Below, in pieces: positions 59,836-64,000 of a stretch of 64,000 bases of DNA; position 1 is the first letter of the stretch; each line of letters opens with the position of its first letter. A program made the translations under genes and the position numbers. The notes under the pieces were generated by a model. It searched no databases. It worked only from the letters and a program-made list of their open reading frames with translations, and was not told the origin of the DNA. Source of the stretch: Mesorhizobium sp. Root157 (GTDB lineage Bacteria > Pseudomonadota > Alphaproteobacteria > Rhizobiales > Rhizobiaceae). Location: the NCBI RefSeq assembly GCF_001427385.1, contig NZ_LMGJ01000012.1, positions 481,623 through 545,622 on the forward strand. Direction: 5' to 3'.

Positions 59836-61443
59836 TCACATCCGGAACACGCCGAACTTCGTTTCACGGATCGGCGCATTGAGCGCGGCCGACAAGGAAA
59901 GCGCCAGCACGTCGCGTGATTTCGCCGGATCGACGATGCCGTCGTTCCACAGCCGCGCCGATGAATAGAGCGGGTGGCCCTCATGCTCGTACTTCATCAG
60001 GATAGGCTTCTTGAATTTCTGCTCGTCCTCGGCGCTCCATGTCTCGCCCTTGCGCTCGATGCCCTCGCGCTTGACCATCGCCAGAACCATGGCCGCCTGT
60101 TCGCCGCCCATCACAGAAATGCGCGCATTCGGCCACATCCACAAAAAGCGCGGCGAAAACGCGCGTCCGCACATGCCGTAATTGCCGGCGCCGAACGAAC
60201 CGCCGATGATCATCGTCACCTTCGGCACCTGCGCGCTGGCCACCGCCGTCACCAGCTTGGCACCGTCCTTGGCGATGCCGCCGGCTTCGTATTTGCGGCC
60301 GACCATGAAGCCGGTGATGTTCTGAAGGAAGATCAGCGGGATTTTCCGCTGGCAGCACAATTCGATGAAATGTGCGCCCTTCACCGCGGACTCGGAAAAC
60401 AGCACGCCATTGTTGGCAAGAATGCCGACCGGCATGCCGTAGAGATGGGCAAAGCCGGTGACCAGCGTCGTTCCGTAATTCTGCTTGAATTCGTCGAATT
60501 CCGAGCCGTCGACGATGCGGGCGATGACCTCGCGCACGTCATAGGGTTGGCGCATGTCGGTCGGCACGATGCCGTAGATCTCTTCCGGCGCATAAAGCGG
60601 CGGCGCAGGTTTCTGCAAATCAAGGCCTGTTGCCTTGTTTCGATTGAGGTTCTTGACGATCCGGCGGGTGATGGCGAGTGCATGTTCGTCATCGACGGCA
60701 AGATGATCGGCAACGCCCGATTCGCGCGTATGCAGATCGGCTCCGCCGAGTTCCTCGGCGCTGACCTCCTCGCCGGTGGCGGCCTTCACCAGCGGCGGGC
60801 CGCCAAGGAAGATGGTCGCCTGCTTGCGCACCATGATCGATTCGTCGGCCATCGCCGGCACATAGGCGCCGCCGGCCGTGCACGAGCCCATGACGCAGGC
60901 GATTTGCGGAATGCCCGCCGCCGACATCGTGGCCTGGTTGTAGAAGATGCGGCCGAAATGGTCGCGGTCGGGAAACACCTCGTCCTGGTTGGGGAGGTTG
61001 GCGCCGCCGGAATCAACCAGATAGATGCAGGGCAAATTGTTCTGCAGCGCGATTTCCTGCGCCCGCAAATGCTTCTTCACGGTCAGCGGATAATAGGTGC
61101 CGCCCTTGACGGTGGCGTCGTTGACGACGACCATCACCTCGCGCCCCTCGACCCGCCCGATGCCGGCGATCATGCCGGCGCAAGCGATGTCGCCGCCATA
61201 CATGTCGAAGGCCGCGAACTGGCCGATTTCCAGAAAGGGCGATCCGGTGTCGAGCAATTGCGCCAGGCGGTCGCGCGGCAACAGCTTGCCGCGGGCGACG
61301 TGACGGTGGCGGGCCTCCTCCGAGCCGCCGCGCTGCACATGCGCGGCCTTTTCGGAGATTTCGGCGACCAGCTCCCGCATCTTGTCGGCGTTGCTGCGAA
61401 AGGCCTCGGAGGCGGGGGAGAGTTGGGAATGGATGACGGCCAT
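59836..61443 (-). CDS. mccB: Methylcrotonyl-CoA carboxylase, carboxyltransferase beta subunit
   Basis: A 535-residue carboxyltransferase moving the carboxyl group from biotin to methylcrotonyl-CoA. Crotonase-type features include [19 protein letters not shown] (near 145), [17 protein letters not shown] (near 185), [20 protein letters not shown] (near 375) and [18 protein letters not shown] (near 420). Its start overlaps the stop of the dehydrogenase gene (TGATG), so the two are coupled. Confidence 0.95.
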   Translation of the reverse strand: MAVIHSQLSPASEAFRSNADKMRELVAEISEKAAHVQRGGSEEARHRHVARGKLLPRDRLAQLLDTGSPFLEIGQFAAFDMYGGDIACAGMIAGIGRVEGREVMVVVNDATVKGGTYYPLTVKKHLRAQEIALQNNLPCIYLVDSGGANLPNQDEVFPDRDHFGRIFYNQATMSAAGIPQIACVMGSCTAGGAYVPAMADESIMVRKQATIFLGGPPLVKAATGEEVSAEELGGADLHTRESGVADHLAVDDEHALAITRRIVKNLNRNKATGLDLQKPAPPLYAPEEIYGIVPTDMRQPYDVREVIARIVDGSEFDEFKQNYGTTLVTGFAHLYGMPVGILANNGVLFSESAVKGAHFIELCCQRKIPLIFLQNITGFMVGRKYEAGGIAKDGAKLVTAVASAQVPKVTMIIGGSFGAGNYGMCGRAFSPRFLWMWPNARISVMGGEQAAMVLAMVKREGIERKGETWSAEDEQKFKKPILMKYEHEGHPLYSSARLWNDGIVDPAKSRDVLALSLSAALNAPIRETKFGVFRM

Positions 61444-62609
61444 CACTGGACCTCTTCGGCCATCATCTCGCGGCCGATCAGCCAGCGGCGGATTTCGGAC
61501 GTGCCGGCGCCGATCTCGTAGAGCTTGGCGTCGCGCAGCAAGCGGCCGGTGGGGTAGTCGTTGATGTAGCCGTTGCCGCCCAGGAGCTGGATGGCGTCGA
61601 GCGCGCATTGCGTCGCCTTTTCCGCAGCATAGAGAATGCAGCCGGCGGCATCCTTGCGCGTGGTTTCGCCACGGTCGCAGGCGGACGCCACGGCATAGAC
61701 ATAGGCCCGGCAGGCGTTGAGCGTGGTGTACATGTCGGCAAGCTTGCCCTGGACGAGTTGGAAGTCGCCGATCGGGCGGTCGAACTGCTTGCGCTCGTGG
61801 ACGTAAGGAACGGCAACGTCGAGGCAAGCCGCCATGATGCCGAGCGGGCCGCCGGCAAGCACCGTGCGCTCATAGTCGAGGCCGGACATCAAGACTTCGA
61901 CGCCGCGCCCTTCTTCGCCCAGCACGTTTTCGAACGGCACCTCGACATTGTCGAACACCAGTTCGCCGGTGTTGGAGCCGCGCATGCCGAGCTTGTCCAG
62001 CTTCTGCGCCACGGAGAAGCCCTTGAAATCCTTCTCGATCAGGAAGGCGGTGATGCCGCGCGATTTCCGCTCCGGGTCGGTCTTGGCGTAGACGACCAGC
62101 GTCTCGGCGTCCGGCCCGTTGGTGATCCACATCTTGGTGCCGGAAAGCACGTAGCGGTCGTTCTTCTTTTCCGCCCGCAGCCGCATCGAGACGACATCTG
62201 AACCGGAGCCGGGCTCGGACATGGCGAGCGCGCCGACGGCTTCGCCGGAGCACAGTCCGGGCAGGTATTTTTCCTTCTGCTCTTTGGTGCCCCAGCGGTT
62301 GATCTGGTTGACGCACAGGTTGGAATGCGCGCCGTAGGAAAGGCCGACCGAGGCGGAAGCGCGCGAAATCTCCTCCATCGCCACGACATGGGCGAGATAA
62401 CCCATGCCGGTGCCGCCATAGAGCGGATCGGCGGTCAGGCCGAGCAAACCGAGCGCACCGATCTCTTCCCACAGATGCGCCGGAAATTCGTTGCTGCGAT
62501 CGACCTCGGCCGCCAGCGGCGCGATCTTTTCCTGGGCAAAGCGCTGGACGAGGTCGCGAAGGGCCGCGACGTCCTCGTCAAGCCCGAAGTTGAGCGCGTG
62601 TGTGTACAT
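61443..62609 (-). CDS. ivd: Isovaleryl-CoA dehydrogenase
   Basis: A 388-residue FAD-dependent acyl-CoA dehydrogenase turning isovaleryl-CoA into 3-methylcrotonyl-CoA. Traits are [14 protein letters not shown] (near 129) and [18 protein letters not shown] (near 161); catalytic Glu247 in [12 protein letters not shown] is at the isovaleryl-type position, unlike most acyl-CoA dehydrogenases. Electrons go to ETF and then the ETF-QO. The start overlaps the regulator gene by 32 bases, showing one operon. Confidence 0.95.
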   Translation of the reverse strand: MYTHALNFGLDEDVAALRDLVQRFAQEKIAPLAAEVDRSNEFPAHLWEEIGALGLLGLTADPLYGGTGMGYLAHVVAMEEISRASASVGLSYGAHSNLCVNQINRWGTKEQKEKYLPGLCSGEAVGALAMSEPGSGSDVVSMRLRAEKKNDRYVLSGTKMWITNGPDAETLVVYAKTDPERKSRGITAFLIEKDFKGFSVAQKLDKLGMRGSNTGELVFDNVEVPFENVLGEEGRGVEVLMSGLDYERTVLAGGPLGIMAACLDVAVPYVHERKQFDRPIGDFQLVQGKLADMYTTLNACRAYVYAVASACDRGETTRKDAAGCILYAAEKATQCALDAIQLLGGNGYINDYPTGRLLRDAKLYEIGAGTSEIRRWLIGREMMAEEVQ

Positions 62610-63219
62610 GGTTTTGCTCCCGGCTCATTGTTGCGCCGACGAGGCGCATTGTCATGGAAAGATATGTTTCGGTCACGCCGGCCACCGAAAGCCGCTCGCC
62701 CGGCCGGAACCAGACGATGACGCCGGTCATCATCTGGATCAGCGCCATGGCGGTGAGGCCGGTGTCCTCGATGTCGAAGCTGCCGTTCTCCGCGCCGTCG
62801 CGCAAGATGGTGCGCAGTTCCTTCTCGTAGGCGGTGCGCAGCTTGAGGATCTGCGTCAGGCGCTCGGGCGACAGGCTGCGCAATTCCATGTTGGAGACAT
62901 GCGTGGCCGGCCGTCGCGCGATGTGAAAGGCGATGTGGTTGGTGACATAGGCGACGAGGCGCGCTGTCGGATCGGGCATTGCGGGGCGCGCTGCGTTCCA
63001 GGCCTCGATCAGCGCGTCCATGTGGGCGCGCATGAGGCGAAACAGAAGGTCTTCCTTGGTCGGGAAATAGCGGTAGAGGGCTGCCGCCTGAACGCCGACC
63101 TCGGCTGCCAGTTGCCGCATCGATACGGCCTCGTAGCCATAGCGCGCGATCAGTTCCACCGCTGCCGCGCGGATCGCGGCTTCGGTCTTCTCGCCATCTG
63201 AACCAGTGGTGCGCGCCAT
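62578..63219 (-). CDS. TetR-family regulator of the leucine catabolism operon
   Basis: A 213-residue regulator with an N-terminal helix-turn-helix (about 28-50: [20 protein letters not shown], then [12 protein letters not shown]) and a C-terminal ligand-binding helical domain. As first gene of the ivd-mccB-mccA operon it likely represses it until an acyl-CoA intermediate binds. ATG 63219 has GAGGG 5 bases upstream and fits the family; the open frame starts 13 codons earlier inside the promoter. Confidence 0.88.
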   Translation of the reverse strand: MARTTGSDGEKTEAAIRAAAVELIARYGYEAVSMRQLAAEVGVQAAALYRYFPTKEDLLFRLMRAHMDALIEAWNAARPAMPDPTARLVAYVTNHIAFHIARRPATHVSNMELRSLSPERLTQILKLRTAYEKELRTILRDGAENGSFDIEDTGLTAMALIQMMTGVIVWFRPGERLSVAGVTETYLSMTMRLVGATMSREQNHVHTRAQLRA

Positions 63220-63238
63220 TGTTACCCTCGTTCGAAGG

Positions 63239-63267
63239 ATAATAAAACAACCGTTCAATTAATTCAA
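63239..63267 (-). promoter_or_regulatory. Sigma-70-like promoter of the TetR-ivd-mcc operon
   Basis: Reading leftwards: TTGAAT (63267-63262), 17-base spacer, TATTAT (63244-63239), 20 bases before the ATG. The spacer and -35 contain TTGAA twice and an AATTAATT palindrome, where the TetR protein could bind. Confidence 0.6.
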
Positions 63268-63304
63268 GAGAGGACAGCTGTGGTGGTCTGCGGGCCGTTG
63301 AGGT

Positions 63305-63934
63305 TCAGCCGTTTTCGTTGCCGGGTTTGCGTCTGGTTGTGCCGCCGAGCGCCAACGATCCCGCCGTCAGGGCCGCGGCCAGGCCTGCGAAGGCGCCGAG
63401 GCTGGGCAGATGCGACGGCACATCGGTCCAGGCCGGATAGATGAGGCCCGCCGTATTGAAGGATTCGGCGCTGTACTGGCACTGCACGAACGAAGCCTGC
63501 TTGCGCACCATGTCGGCATCGATCCGCGAAATCAGGTCCTCGACGGGCTGTTTGTCGGCCGAGGTCCGGCGCATATGGGCAAGCAGTTCGCGCGCTGCCG
63601 AAAGATAGGCGTGGCTGCATTCGTTGAAGGGGCTGGTCTCGTCCCCGAGGCTGCCCGGAACCAGCCCCCAAAGGCAGTAGGTGTACTGGATGGCGCCGAA
63701 GTTCTTCAGGCGATGGAATGTTTCGTCAGTGCGGCTTTGGCGGTCGGCCAACGCAAGGATTTCGCTGCGGTAATCGGAAAGCACCGCCATCTGGCCGTGC
63801 GACAGGCTGGCAATGGCAATGCCGCTGACAGCACCATCGGCGCTGCGACGATGGGCATTTGCCTGCATCGTCGCCGCCAGGGTAGTGCAAAGAAACGCAG
63901 CGGCGCATTTCGACCGGGAAACGCGCCGCTTCAT
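63305..63934 (-). CDS. Secreted or anchored protein of unknown function
   Basis: A 209-residue protein with signal peptide (MKRRVSRSKCAAAFLCTTLA, cleavage near ANA-HR), a helical region (about 40-165) with cysteines in YTYCLWG, FNECSHAYL and FVQCQYS, and a C-terminal hydrophobic segment (LGAFAGLAAALTAGSLALGG) followed by a basic end, so it may be membrane-anchored with a periplasmic body. No family recognised. ATG 63934 starts the signal peptide. It lies upstream of the TetR operon on the same strand, after about 45 bases of spacer before that promoter. Confidence 0.72.
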   Translation of the reverse strand: MKRRVSRSKCAAAFLCTTLAATMQANAHRRSADGAVSGIAIASLSHGQMAVLSDYRSEILALADRQSRTDETFHRLKNFGAIQYTYCLWGLVPGSLGDETSPFNECSHAYLSAARELLAHMRRTSADKQPVEDLISRIDADMVRKQASFVQCQYSAESFNTAGLIYPAWTDVPSHLPSLGAFAGLAAALTAGSLALGGTTRRKPGNENG

Positions 63935-64000
63935 GGCTTTAGCGCAAGGCTGCGCGACGGCCTGACCGGCTTGCAAAGCTCCGCTCTGCGAGGGCGCCGA

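Noticed and set aside
1..64000. CRISPR array, tRNA, rRNA or insertion sequence
   Set aside because: No regularly spaced repeats, no tRNA T-loop-bearing folds in the intergenic regions, and no transposase-like protein were seen on reading the window.

Overview
The window looks like the chromosome of a GC-rich alphaproteobacterium of the Hyphomicrobiales (Rhizobiales), most probably Mesorhizobium or a close Phyllobacteriaceae relative. The basis is the gene set: a MucR/Ros regulator close to a DivJ-type kinase, the four-gene ccmI-ccmE-ccmF-ccmH (cycHJKL) operon followed by degP, a two-component pair, glnE and a PleC-type kinase, a FeuP/FeuQ-type pair, many rhizobial DUF families (DUF6456, DUF5330, DUF1491, DUF2336, DUF6107), and palindromic intergenic repeats of a kind I associate with Mesorhizobium. 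The genus is an inference, not a measurement.

Layout. 1-171 is the start of an oligopeptidase B gene that leaves the window. 0.6-8.2 kb holds regulatory and cell-cycle genes: mucR, a stand-alone DnaA domain IV-like DNA-binding protein, a DUF6456 protein, a SufE-family protein, a DivJ-like histidine kinase overlapping a peptidoglycan-binding membrane protein, and DUF1491 and DUF2336 proteins. 8.2-8.8 kb is a gene-free stretch with a palindromic repeat. 8.8-12.2 kb carries a split DUF1254/DUF1214 pair and a class A penicillin-binding protein.

12.3-27.3 kb is a complete, tightly packed gene cluster matching the order of the Rhodobacter capsulatus gene transfer agent (RcGTA) structural cluster: small and large terminase, portal, a small membrane protein, prohead protease, capsid, connector, head closure, tail terminator, tail tube, two tail chaperones, a short tape measure, distal tail, hub, NlpC/P60 peptidase and a 1298-residue tail-tip protein, then a small two-helix membrane protein. 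No integrase, repressor, replication gene or att site is present, so this is a domesticated phage-like particle factory rather than a prophage. Features not explained by the core list are a 14-bp palindrome and promoter in front, a repeat between terL and portal, a 10-bp-stem hairpin after the capsid gene, a small ORF between head closure and tail terminator, and the holin-like protein at the end.

27.4-43.99 kb: a FeuN-like small secreted protein and FeuP/FeuQ-type pair, a lipoprotein, cytochrome c maturation genes, DegP, an OmpR-type pair, GlnE, and convergently a PleC-type kinase. 44.2-56.4 kb is mixed housekeeping: aminopeptidase N, a DMT transporter, a uracil-DNA glycosylase, ETF-ubiquinone oxidoreductase, an EEP-family phosphodiesterase, a DUF922 protease, AMP nucleosidase, a glutathione S-transferase and DUF2147. 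56.9-63.2 kb holds a Sel1-like protein and a leucine/isovalerate catabolism operon (TetR regulator, isovaleryl-CoA dehydrogenase, both methylcrotonyl-CoA carboxylase subunits) running leftwards. It feeds reduced ETF to the ETF-QO encoded at 49.7 kb. The window ends with a secreted protein of unknown function. I saw no tRNA or rRNA gene, CRISPR array or insertion sequence.
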